A stretch of DNA of 64,000 nt from an uncultured Pseudomonadota bacterium (GTDB lineage Bacteria; Myxococcota_A; UBA796; GCA-2862545), in the NCBI GenBank assembly GCA_913061235.1, contig CAJXTB010000001.1:372001-436000 (forward strand), in the 5' to 3' direction. The position numbers and the translations under genes are program-made. The notes under the pieces were generated by a model that was not told where the DNA came from, searched no databases, and saw only the letters and a program-made list of their open reading frames with translations. Positions 26,350 to 33,799 of the stretch are shown one piece after another (within the stretch, counting starts at the first letter, position 1; every line of letters starts with the position of its first letter).

Positions 26350-27167
26350 GCGTACCTGTCGTCCAATTCAAGAACGTCAGCAAGATCTTCGACGCTGGCA
26401 CACCCAAAGCGTTCACCGCCCTCAAGGACGTGTCTTTCACGGTGAATGACAAGCCAGACCATGGCGAGATGATTGCCATCCTTGGGCCGTCCGGCTGTGG
26501 CAAGAGCACACTGCTCAATCTGATTGCTGGTTTCGCATCTCACCTACCCGTAACGGAAGGCGAGGTTCTGGTTCGTGGGAACCTGGTGACCGGTCCAGGC
26601 TGGGACCGAGGTATGATCTTCCAGAAGTACAGCTCCTTCCCTCACCTGACCGTACTGAAGAACGTGGCATTCGGATTGGACATGAACCGTGAACGGCTCG
26701 GCCTGTCTCGCGCAGATGTCACCACGCTTGCGCATGATTGGATCAAGCGAGTTGGCCTTGCGGGCCATGAGCACAAGTACCCAAAACAGCTCTCCGGCGG
26801 ACAACAGCAGCGCGTTGCGATTGCTCGGACCCTTGCTGTGCGCCCCTCCATCCTGTTGATGGATGAGCCGTTCAGTGCCCTAGACGAACCCACACGTATC
26901 GACATGCAGCGGCTACTCGTCGAGCTGTGGCAGGACGTCGAAGCGACCGTCTTTATTGTCACCCACTCCATTCAAGAAGCGGTCTTTCTTGGCGACCGCA
27001 TCTGGATCATGGGGACCAATCCGGGCCATCTGGCGGTGGAGATCAACGACATCTTGCCACCGAGTAATGGTGTGGACCCGGCAGTAGCCATGACCGACCC
27101 CGCATACCTTCAAGCCATCAAGATCGTGGGTGAGGAGTTTGAGCGAGCAGCGATGGGAACGTCGTGA
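26346..27167 (+). CDS. ABC-importer ATPase (SsuB/TauB-like)
   Basis: 273 residues with Walker A GPSGCGKST, a Q-loop (MIFQKYSSFPHLTVLKN), signature LSGGQQQRVAIART, Walker B ILLMDEPFSALDE and the H-loop IVTHS. All catalytic motifs are intact. It overlaps the permease before it and the helical-protein gene after it by four bases each, so the cassette is one transcript. It couples ATP hydrolysis to import of the unknown ligand. Confidence 0.95.
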   Translation: MSVPVVQFKNVSKIFDAGTPKAFTALKDVSFTVNDKPDHGEMIAILGPSGCGKSTLLNLIAGFASHLPVTEGEVLVRGNLVTGPGWDRGMIFQKYSSFPHLTVLKNVAFGLDMNRERLGLSRADVTTLAHDWIKRVGLAGHEHKYPKQLSGGQQQRVAIARTLAVRPSILLMDEPFSALDEPTRIDMQRLLVELWQDVEATVFIVTHSIQEAVFLGDRIWIMGTNPGHLAVEINDILPPSNGVDPAVAMTDPAYLQAIKIVGEEFERAAMGTS

Positions 27168-28021
27168 ACAACCCGCCGAGCTACTTCGACTACGTTCGCG
27201 AGGCGTTCAATGCCAGCCCACGCATTCCCGGCCTCGGCAACCTTCCGCTCAACTGGATGGGCCTCGCCGGTGTCGCGACGCTCGGCCTCATCAATCCGGG
27301 ATTCTTGCTCATTGGCGCTGCCGTAGAGGTCGCCTTTCTCGCGAGTCTCTCTAACAACAAGCGCTTCCAAAACTATGTCCGTGGCAAGGCCATTGCGGCC
27401 GATACAAGCCAACGCCAAACGGTGGAAGAAGACGCAGTGGCAGCACGTCTGTCACAGCTCGATGACGACGACCAACTCCGCTACGACAGCCTTATTCAGC
27501 GCATCAACGCTGTTCCTCGTGCCGGTGAAGGTGCTGACGGGCTCGTGGCACAGGTCGCTCACGAAGGTCTTGAGACACTTCGCAGAACCTATCTAGACGT
27601 TCTGTTGGCCTCGGCTCGTCTCGGCCCGGCAGCGGACTCGGAGCGTCGCCGCAACCTACAGAGCGAGCTGGACGCAGAGGTACGCGCACTCGAAGCTCTC
27701 GGCACGGCAGGCGACCCTCGCATCCGCCGCTCTCGCGAGGGAACACTCGAAATCCTACGCAAGCGCCTGGACCATGTAGACGAGGCCATGCGAGATCGGG
27801 CCTATCTGAACAGCGAACTGCGACGTATCGAACAGCAAGTCGGGCTTGTCATCGACGAAGCCTCTCTCGCAGACGACCCCGAAGCACTCACCCGTCGCAT
27901 CGATCAGGTCACAGCGACCTTCGGTGAAACCCGAGAGTGGATGCAGCTACACAAGGAACTGCTCGCCGACATTGATCCATCGCGGGTCCCAGGACCGGGC
28001 CTCGTACCCGAATCGCGATAG
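27164..28021 (+). CDS. Uncharacterised membrane/coiled-coil protein in the ABC cassette
   Basis: 285 residues. A hydrophobic stretch near residues 30-62 (WMGLAGVATLGLINPGFLLI and beyond) predicts one or two membrane segments, followed by about 200 residues of charged helix (RRNLQSELDAEVRALEAL; RIEQQVGLVIDEASLADD) likely to form a cytoplasmic coiled coil. I recognise no family. Its start overlaps the ATPase stop (ATGA), so it is an integral cassette member. It could be a scaffold or regulator of the importer. Confidence 0.7.
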   Translation: MNNPPSYFDYVREAFNASPRIPGLGNLPLNWMGLAGVATLGLINPGFLLIGAAVEVAFLASLSNNKRFQNYVRGKAIAADTSQRQTVEEDAVAARLSQLDDDDQLRYDSLIQRINAVPRAGEGADGLVAQVAHEGLETLRRTYLDVLLASARLGPAADSERRRNLQSELDAEVRALEALGTAGDPRIRRSREGTLEILRKRLDHVDEAMRDRAYLNSELRRIEQQVGLVIDEASLADDPEALTRRIDQVTATFGETREWMQLHKELLADIDPSRVPGPGLVPESR

Positions 28022-28045
28022 AGACACCGCTTCCCCGGGGAAAGC

Positions 28046-28897
28046 ATGTCGTTTGTCAGCCAACTACTAGAGCGCCTAGGTGTTCTGAAGTCCGACGCCA
28101 CGGTGGAAGACGACGACGACCTGCCGACCGAGCCCCCAACATCGGCTCCGTTCATAGACTCATCAATGCATGATTCAGCCCCCACTCTTCCCCCAGGAGA
28201 GTGGAACGAAGCGGCGTTCGATCCCGAGAAGACCATCTCATCGCTGGACAAGGTGGTGCTGCTCGACCCCGAGCCCTTTGATGGCGAGCAAACCCAGGTG
28301 GGTAGCGCTCCCGAGATCACCGTCGTTGGCGCAGTCGCCGCCCAGACGGGCATTCCGCAGGCACGAAACGTCACCCTCGCCAGCCTGCTGGCCGAGCGAG
28401 GAATCACGATTCACCCAGACGTCGACAGCCTCGGCCTAGACGTCGACATTGCCCTAGACGAGCCCTTCTCCACTGCGTTTGTTCAAGCCGGACTCGAGGA
28501 CGCCAAACACGGATGGACCATCGAACGGGTGGTTAAAGCCGTCGCACGCCGCCGTTCCGAGGGGCTAACCCCGGTTCAAGTACGCTTCCAAGTCGAAGCC
28601 TCGGTGGTCAATGACGGGGGCAGCTTGCTGGATGTTGCTGGAGATGCCGCTGCCAAAGACGAAGTGTTGGACGCGCTCGAAACTTCGCTGGCAGCCCGAG
28701 TCGAACAACGCGATGACCGGCTGGCCGAGCGCGCGGAGAATCTCCGCCGCCAGATTCTCGCACTGCAAGCCGAGCGTGAGGACTTGTTGAATCGCGCCGT
28801 GACTGAGCGCAATCGATTCGCCGCTTGGACAGACATGAAAGAACGCACCGAGAAGAGCTGGGCAGACGCCCTCGATGTGCTCGCACCGTTCATTTGA
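28046..28897 (+). CDS. Uncharacterised acidic protein with C-terminal coiled coil, ABC-cassette partner
   Basis: 283 residues, no signal or membrane segment. The first 80 residues are acidic and Pro-rich (ATVEDDDDLPTEPPTSAP). A middle region holds TLASLLAERGITIHPDVDSL, and the C-terminus is a charged helix (LAERAENLRRQILALQAERE) ideal for a coiled coil. No known family. It follows the preceding helical protein by 24 bp with GGGGAA before the ATG, and tmk follows by 22 bp. The two helical proteins may bind each other. Confidence 0.65.
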   Translation: MSFVSQLLERLGVLKSDATVEDDDDLPTEPPTSAPFIDSSMHDSAPTLPPGEWNEAAFDPEKTISSLDKVVLLDPEPFDGEQTQVGSAPEITVVGAVAAQTGIPQARNVTLASLLAERGITIHPDVDSLGLDVDIALDEPFSTAFVQAGLEDAKHGWTIERVVKAVARRRSEGLTPVQVRFQVEASVVNDGGSLLDVAGDAAAKDEVLDALETSLAARVEQRDDRLAERAENLRRQILALQAEREDLLNRAVTERNRFAAWTDMKERTEKSWADALDVLAPFI

Positions 28898-28919
28898 ACG
28901 GCACCCCGGGAGCTACGCC

Positions 28920-29537
28920 ATGAGCGCTTTCATCGTCATTGAGGGACTGGACGGAGCGGGGACCACCACCCAGCTGACGCGTCTACAAGATGCCCTCCAA
29001 CAAGCCGGGGCGACCACAATGGCGACCCGCGAACCCACGGCCGGCCCCATTGGTCGCATCATCCGCCAGACCCTCGGCGGAGAAGACAGCGCACCGTCGG
29101 TCAACTCGCTTCCGTGGATGTTCGCGGCAGACCGCTCGGACCACTTGGAGCGCACGGTAGAGCCCGCCTTGGCGCGCGGAGAGTACGTGGTCAGCGACCG
29201 CTATGTTCCATCATCGCTTGCCTATCAGTCCCTCACCTTGCCCCTCGAAGACGTCTTCGCTCTCAACGCGCGTTTTCGTGTCCCGGACCTACTGATATTT
29301 GTCCGAGTCCCTGTAGACGTCTGCATGGAGCGCATTGGCGGACGGGACCAAAAGCGTGAAATCTACGAGCAAACAGACGCCCTCACCGCCGTATCCAACG
29401 CCTATGACGCCGTGCTTCATCGGCTCGGTAGGCGCGGTGACCCGATTGTAGAAGTTGACGGTACGCAGTCCATGGATGCCGTTCAACAGGCAATCCTAGC
29501 GCAGGTTCAGGAGGCAGGTCTATGGCCGTCCTCCTAG
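28920..29537 (+). CDS. tmk: Thymidylate kinase (dTMP kinase) with a Thr in the P-loop Lys position
   Basis: 205 residues. IVIEGLDGAGTTTQ is the P-loop, DRYVPSSLAYQS carries the DR(Y/H) motif and RIGGRDQKREIYEQ the LID. It phosphorylates dTMP to dTDP for DNA synthesis. The Walker A lysine (GKT) is Thr15 here. I have the impression that GAGT-type loops occur in some other bacterial Tmk proteins, so activity is not ruled out. I start at the ATG of MSAFIVIEG, preceded by GGGAG; an ATG 45 bases earlier overlaps the previous gene. lipB starts inside its end (16-bp overlap). Confidence 0.92.
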   Translation: MSAFIVIEGLDGAGTTTQLTRLQDALQQAGATTMATREPTAGPIGRIIRQTLGGEDSAPSVNSLPWMFAADRSDHLERTVEPALARGEYVVSDRYVPSSLAYQSLTLPLEDVFALNARFRVPDLLIFVRVPVDVCMERIGGRDQKREIYEQTDALTAVSNAYDAVLHRLGRRGDPIVEVDGTQSMDAVQQAILAQVQEAGLWPSS

Positions 29538-30247
29538 GCCTTGACGGTCTGTCCGACTACCAAGCTGTGCATGACCTACAGGAGGCCCTGGTTGAGGCCG
29601 TCGGTGAGCAAACACTGCCGAACGTGATTGTCCTGCTGGAACACCAGGCCACCATCACCGTAGGACGCGCTCAACACGCCGTCGCCAATGTCATCGACCG
29701 CGGGGACATTCCTGTCATTGCCATCAAGCGGGGCGGCGACGTCACCTTGCACGCACCCGGTCAGCTCGTCGCCTACCCCATCGTGGCACTTCCAGAGGGC
29801 AAGCGGGACTTGCTCGCCCACATGAAGGCCCTCGAAGAGGCGTGTATTACGGTGTGTGCAAGTCTAGGCCTGACCGCCATCCGCGATGAGCGCAACACCG
29901 GCGCCTGGCTCGCCATGCCGAATGGGCGCAACCACAAGGTCGGCAGTATCGGAATCGCCTGCCGCAGATGGGTCACTTGGCATGGCCTGGCGCTAAACAT
30001 CGACATCGATCTCGCGCTGTTCGACCGAATCCATCCCTGTGGGTTCCAGACCAATGTCATGACGCGCCTATCGGACCACCTCGATGAGACACCTTCGTTG
30101 AGCGCTCTCACACCGGTCCTCGGCGCCCACGTACTAGACGCCTTAGGCCTAAAGAGATCGCTGGCTTCGGACTGCGAGCGAGTTCTCGAGTGGGTCAGTT
30201 CACGAGCCCCCACGCTGTCCCCCCGCCTCATCGGAGAACCCTCATGA
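29522..30247 (+). CDS. lipB: Octanoyl-ACP:protein N-octanoyltransferase
   Basis: 241 residues of the LipB/LPL fold: LLEHQATITVGRAQH, RGGDVTLHAPGQLVAYPI (family RGGDVTYHGPGQLVGYP), catalytic Lys139 in HKVGSIGI and catalytic Cys173 in IHPCGF. It transfers octanoyl to lipoyl domains such as that of the E2 at 12 kb, and LipA then adds sulfur. It overlaps tmk at its start, and its stop overlaps the next start (ATGA). Two usually conserved residues in the HGPG loop differ (His-Ala), but the catalytic pair is intact. Confidence 0.93.
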   Translation: MAVLLGLDGLSDYQAVHDLQEALVEAVGEQTLPNVIVLLEHQATITVGRAQHAVANVIDRGDIPVIAIKRGGDVTLHAPGQLVAYPIVALPEGKRDLLAHMKALEEACITVCASLGLTAIRDERNTGAWLAMPNGRNHKVGSIGIACRRWVTWHGLALNIDIDLALFDRIHPCGFQTNVMTRLSDHLDETPSLSALTPVLGAHVLDALGLKRSLASDCERVLEWVSSRAPTLSPRLIGEPS

Positions 30248-30810
30248 GCTACTTCAAGCGATTTCGCGCGCTGCCGCTCATCTTCGGAGGCACCATCACT
30301 GCCGTACTGGCGCTGCTGTTGCTACCCAAGCCATCCACTGCTCCTGACCCTGGTTCCGTGGATGCCGGTCCGACCGCCGTCGCACCCGAGCCAGTACCGC
30401 AGATCCACACAGCGCCAAGCCCCACAGCCGTGCCCGACGCAGCACCGACCCCAGAGGTGCCGGTGGCTCCTGCGCCCCCGGCTAGGCCCACACGAGACTC
30501 CGTCCTTCCGGTCTCCTCACGCGGCTTCCGTGACGCAATGGAGCTCCGCTACGAAGAAATGGTCGCCTGCTACGATTCCTGGGCGGGGACCCAAGAAGGT
30601 ATTGAGGGAGAACAGGTCGTTCGTTTCTACATTGAGCCCGGTGAAGTGCAGAGCGTTCTCGACCGCGTTGAAGTGATGGACTCGTCGTTCGACAACGGCC
30701 CCATGGAGGAGTGCGTACACGGCGTGCTCTCTGACACGGTATTCGCACCAAGCGACACCTTGACCATCTACACCTTCCCCTTCGCCTTCGAGGGTACGGT
30801 CGACAAGTAG
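30244..30810 (+). CDS. AgmX/PglI-type C-terminal domain protein
   Basis: 188 residues: an N-terminal membrane anchor (ALPLIFGGTITAVLALLLLP), an Ala/Pro linker, and a C-terminal domain with ELRYEEMVACYDSW, EGEQVVRFYIEPGEVQSV, a second conserved Cys in MEECVHGVL and a final YTFPFAFEG. This matches the AgmX/PglI C-terminal domain named from myxobacterial gliding proteins and common in secreted deltaproteobacterial proteins; its molecular role is not established. The paired cysteines may form a disulfide. Coupled to lipB by ATGA. Confidence 0.75.
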   Translation: MSYFKRFRALPLIFGGTITAVLALLLLPKPSTAPDPGSVDAGPTAVAPEPVPQIHTAPSPTAVPDAAPTPEVPVAPAPPARPTRDSVLPVSSRGFRDAMELRYEEMVACYDSWAGTQEGIEGEQVVRFYIEPGEVQSVLDRVEVMDSSFDNGPMEECVHGVLSDTVFAPSDTLTIYTFPFAFEGTVDK

Positions 30811-30856
30811 CGCGCCAGCGGTGCCAGCATTACGTCGCCGCCCCTTGGAGATGACG

Positions 30857-32173
30857 ATGCTGGACGCGCGCACGATCACAGACAATCCGGACAACATCAA
30901 GGCGCACCTGACCAAGCGCAACATGGGGCCAGACGTACTCGCTTCGGTGGATACGCTGGTCGCACTGGCCGAACGCCGCACAGAGCTGGTCACCGAGCGG
31001 GACAACCTTCGCGCACGTCGCAATGCACTGTCGAAAGACATTGGCGCGATGTACAAGAGCGGACGCGCTGACGAAGCCGCTGCCGCCAAGGCCGAGGTGA
31101 GCGCCGGCACTGAGAAGACCAAGTTGCTCGAAGACGAGCTCAATGACTTGGAAACCGAGCAGCGCACACTGCTTCTCCACATTCCGAACACGCTGCACGA
31201 ATCGGTTCCAGAGGGTCGAAACGAAGCTGACAACGAAGAAATTCGCAGCTGGGGAACGCCTCGGACGTTCGACTTCGAGCCGCTGCCACACGTGGAAGTC
31301 GGTGAAAACCTCGGCATCTTGGACTTCGAGAGAGCCGCAAAGCTCTGTGGAGCCCGGTTCGCCGTTCTTAAGGGCATGGGAGCACGCTTAGAGCGAGCCC
31401 TCATCAACTTCTTCTTAGACCTTCATACGAGCGAGCACGGCTACACCGAAGTCATGACGCCGTACATGGTGCATCCACACATTGCCGAAGGCACCGGTCA
31501 ACTACCCAAGTTTGCCGGCGATATGTTCAAGCTTGCTGACCAGCTGAACGGCGCCGATGCCTACCTCATCCCGACAGCAGAGGTCACCGTGACCAACCTG
31601 CACCGGGAAGAAATCCTAGAAGAGACCGAACTGCCGCTGAAGTACGCGTGCTTCACACCGTGCTTCCGCTCGGAAGCTGGAGCCCACGGGCGCGATGTCC
31701 GCGGCCTGATTCGTACGCACCAGTTCCACAAGGTGGAGCTTGTACAGATCGTTGCCGACCACGCCTCGGAAGCCGCTCACCACGAGCTGCTGGGCCACGC
31801 TGAAGAGTGCCTCAAGCGCTTGGAGCTTCCCTACCGAGTCGAGCGTCTGTGCGCGGGTGACATCTCGTTCAACGCCCACCACTGCTACGACCTTGAAGTG
31901 TGGGTTCCATCGCTCAACAAGTACAACGAGATTTCTTCTGTCTCCGCCTTCGGCGACTACCAGGCCCGTCGCATGCAGACTCGTTTCCGTCCGCAGTCGA
32001 CAGACGGAAAGAAAACAAAACTTCGTTACGCCCATACCGTCAACGGCAGCGGACTGGCCATCGGCCGAACCGTCGTTGCTATCTTGGAAAACTTCCAACA
32101 AGCCGACGGGTCCGTCGTAATTCCTGACGTACTGCGTCCGTACATGGGCGGAGTTTCCATACTAAAGGCTTGA
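30857..32173 (+). CDS. serS: Seryl-tRNA synthetase
   Basis: 438 residues. An N-terminal tRNA-binding coiled coil (TELVTERDNLRARRNALSKD) leads to the class II core: motif 2 is CFTPCFRSEAGAHGRDVRGL, with IPTAEVTVTNLHR as the TxE serine site, and motif 3 is NGSGLAIGRTVVAILENFQ. I start at the ATG six bases after GGAG; an in-frame ATG lies two codons upstream and another 36 bases upstream. It charges tRNA-Ser, and in selenium users also tRNA-Sec. Two tRNA-Ser genes follow directly. Confidence 0.97.
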   Translation: MLDARTITDNPDNIKAHLTKRNMGPDVLASVDTLVALAERRTELVTERDNLRARRNALSKDIGAMYKSGRADEAAAAKAEVSAGTEKTKLLEDELNDLETEQRTLLLHIPNTLHESVPEGRNEADNEEIRSWGTPRTFDFEPLPHVEVGENLGILDFERAAKLCGARFAVLKGMGARLERALINFFLDLHTSEHGYTEVMTPYMVHPHIAEGTGQLPKFAGDMFKLADQLNGADAYLIPTAEVTVTNLHREEILEETELPLKYACFTPCFRSEAGAHGRDVRGLIRTHQFHKVELVQIVADHASEAAHHELLGHAEECLKRLELPYRVERLCAGDISFNAHHCYDLEVWVPSLNKYNEISSVSAFGDYQARRMQTRFRPQSTDGKKTKLRYAHTVNGSGLAIGRTVVAILENFQQADGSVVIPDVLRPYMGGVSILKA

Positions 32174-32197
32174 CGCTTAGCTCATGCAAGTTAAACA
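32170..32197 (+). promoter_or_regulatory. Candidate promoter of the tRNA cluster
   Basis: TTGACG overlaps the serS stop and is followed 16 bp later by TAAACA, then a GC-rich stretch (GGCCCCGCCG) of the kind seen at stable-RNA promoters. The first tRNA begins about 24 bp downstream. Confidence 0.45.
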
Positions 32198-32220
32198 GGC
32201 CCCGCCGAATCGGTGACGCT

Positions 32221-32303
32221 GGAAGCGTGGCCGAGTGGTTGAAGGCACCGGTCTTGAAAACCGGCGACCGAAAGGTTCGTGGGTTCGAATCCCACCGCTT
32301 CCG
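32221..32303 (+). tRNA. tRNA-Ser (anticodon TGA)
   Basis: Acceptor GGAAGCG pairs with CGCTTCC; the anticodon stem CCGGT/ACCGG encloses CTTGAAA; there is a long variable arm typical of tRNA-Ser, and a T arm with GTTCGAATC. The CCA end is not encoded. Confidence 0.96.
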
Positions 32304-32315
32304 TTCTTTAATTTT

Positions 32316-32405
32316 GGAGTCGTGACCGAGTGGCCGAAGGTGTCAGATTGCTAATCTGATGTGGGGGTAACTCCACCGAGGGTTCGAATCCCTCCGACTC
32401 CGCCA
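32316..32405 (+). tRNA. tRNA-Ser (anticodon GCT)
   Basis: Acceptor GGAGTCG pairs with CGACTCC; anticodon stem TCAGA/TCTGA encloses TTGCTAA; the variable arm is long (class II). The CCA is encoded. Confidence 0.96.
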
Positions 32406-32426
32406 CTAGTGATTGATTCGCTGAAA

Positions 32427-32503
32427 GCACCCATAGCTCAATTGGATAGAGCGTCGGACTACGGATCCGAAGGTTAGGGGTTCGACTCCTCTTGGGTGCG
32501 CCA
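32427..32503 (+). tRNA. tRNA-Arg (anticodon ACG)
   Basis: Acceptor GCACCCA pairs with TGGGTGC; anticodon stem TCGGA/TCCGA encloses CTACGGA, giving ACG; T arm GGTTCGACTCC; CCA is encoded. Cloverleaf intact. Confidence 0.96.
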
Positions 32504-32506
32504 TTC

Positions 32507-32548
32507 AAAACCCCGTCAAGACATTGTCTTGACGGGGTTTTTGGTTTT
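32507..32548 (+). terminator. Rho-independent terminator of the tRNA cluster
   Basis: AAAACCCCGTCAAGAC pairs perfectly with GTCTTGACGGGGTTTT around an ATT loop, followed by a T-rich tract. Confidence 0.93.
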
Positions 32549-32638
32549 TGAGAACAAAACAAGCACGTCAAAGCGATTCATGTAGCCCCTCCCCTCCCGC
32601 CGGCAGCGGATAGACCGGCGGACACAACGGAGGCAGCG

Positions 32639-33796
32639 GTGGCGGCCAAAATGAATGCTCTGGTGTACGACCGCAACGACCTGCCCTGGGAGTCCTCTAC
32701 GGGACTGCTCAAGCGACAGGTCGCTCTGCCCGAACTCGACCCCACATCATCCGACGTGTTGGTCCGTGTGACCTACGCAGGCTTCTGCGGCAGCGACCGA
32801 GGCATCTGGTACCGAAAAGCCTTCGGTGACCTCATTCACTCATCCCTGGACGCCGAAGGCAGCGACGTTCGTGTTGTGGGTCATGAGTTCATTGGCGAGA
32901 TCATTGAGGTGGGCGCACGCGCCGCCGAAAAGTACGGCTACACCGTAGGCCAGACCGTCAGCACCGAGTCGCACATCGTCTGCGGCACATGCTGGCAATG
33001 CCGGCACCGCCAGAGCCATGTCTGCGTTCGTGAGAAAATCATCGGTATCAGCCAAGACGGCTGTTTCGCTGACGTCATCCGATTGCCCGCCCATGCGCTG
33101 TGGCCCACAGATCTCACACGCATCCGCCCAGAAGTCGCCGCTGTGCAAGAGCCCTTCGGAAACGCCGTACATGCCTGCCAGGCCGCCGACCTTCGCGGCA
33201 AGCGTGTCGCTGTCTTTGGCACAGGTACGATTGGCCTATTCGCCGTCCTCATCGCTCGGGGCATGGGAGCCACGCACGTCATTGGCGTCGAGCCAAACCA
33301 CCACCAACAGAGCCTTGCCATGAAGCTAGGCTGCGACGAGGTCCTACACCCGGGCCCCGGCGACCCCGACAAGCCCTGGGCGGCAAACCAAGAGCTTGTA
33401 GCCAAGCTGCGCTCCCTCACTCGGGGCAACGGCATTGACGTCACCATGGAGATGTCCGGCGTACCCAGCTCGCTGAACGCTGCCATCCAGAGCACGCGAC
33501 GCGGTGGCGATGTCGTCTTGTTCGGAGTTCGCAATGCAGACGTGGTCATCCAAGACGCACACCGCATTGTCATGAACGGATTGACCCTTCACGGTGTCGT
33601 TGGCCGGCGCATCTTCGATACCTGGGACATCACCCGGGGACTGCTTGAAGCGACCGACAACGGCATTCAACAAGCCGTCTACGAGACCATCCTCAACAGC
33701 GGAGATGGCCCCGTGATGGGGATTGATGAGTGGACGCCCGAGGGCTTTGAATCCGTCATCAGCAAGTGGCCGAAGCCACTCATTCGCTTTTCATAG
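32639..33796 (+). CDS. Zinc-dependent medium-chain dehydrogenase, probably threonine 3-dehydrogenase-like
   Basis: 385 residues of the MDR family. Catalytic zinc ligands appear in AGFCGSD and VGHEFIGEIIEVG; structural-zinc cysteines in CGTCWQCRHRQSHVC; NAD motif VFGTGTIGLFAVL. The late segment RIFDTWDITRGLLEA resembles that of Tdh (MFETW). Tdh oxidises L-threonine to 2-amino-3-oxobutyrate, which Kbl cleaves, and kbl lies 1.8 kb downstream, supporting this role; other sugar or polyol dehydrogenases remain possible. I accept the GTG start because GGAGG lies five bases before it; an ATG four codons on is the alternative. Confidence 0.85.
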   Translation: MAAKMNALVYDRNDLPWESSTGLLKRQVALPELDPTSSDVLVRVTYAGFCGSDRGIWYRKAFGDLIHSSLDAEGSDVRVVGHEFIGEIIEVGARAAEKYGYTVGQTVSTESHIVCGTCWQCRHRQSHVCVREKIIGISQDGCFADVIRLPAHALWPTDLTRIRPEVAAVQEPFGNAVHACQAADLRGKRVAVFGTGTIGLFAVLIARGMGATHVIGVEPNHHQQSLAMKLGCDEVLHPGPGDPDKPWAANQELVAKLRSLTRGNGIDVTMEMSGVPSSLNAAIQSTRRGGDVVLFGVRNADVVIQDAHRIVMNGLTLHGVVGRRIFDTWDITRGLLEATDNGIQQAVYETILNSGDGPVMGIDEWTPEGFESVISKWPKPLIRFS

Positions 33797-33799
33797 ACA

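Noticed and set aside
32308-32571. Minus-strand frame of 87 residues with GFEPSV and SRTPNL segments
   Set aside because: It is antisense to the three tRNA genes; this is a well-known false protein frame.
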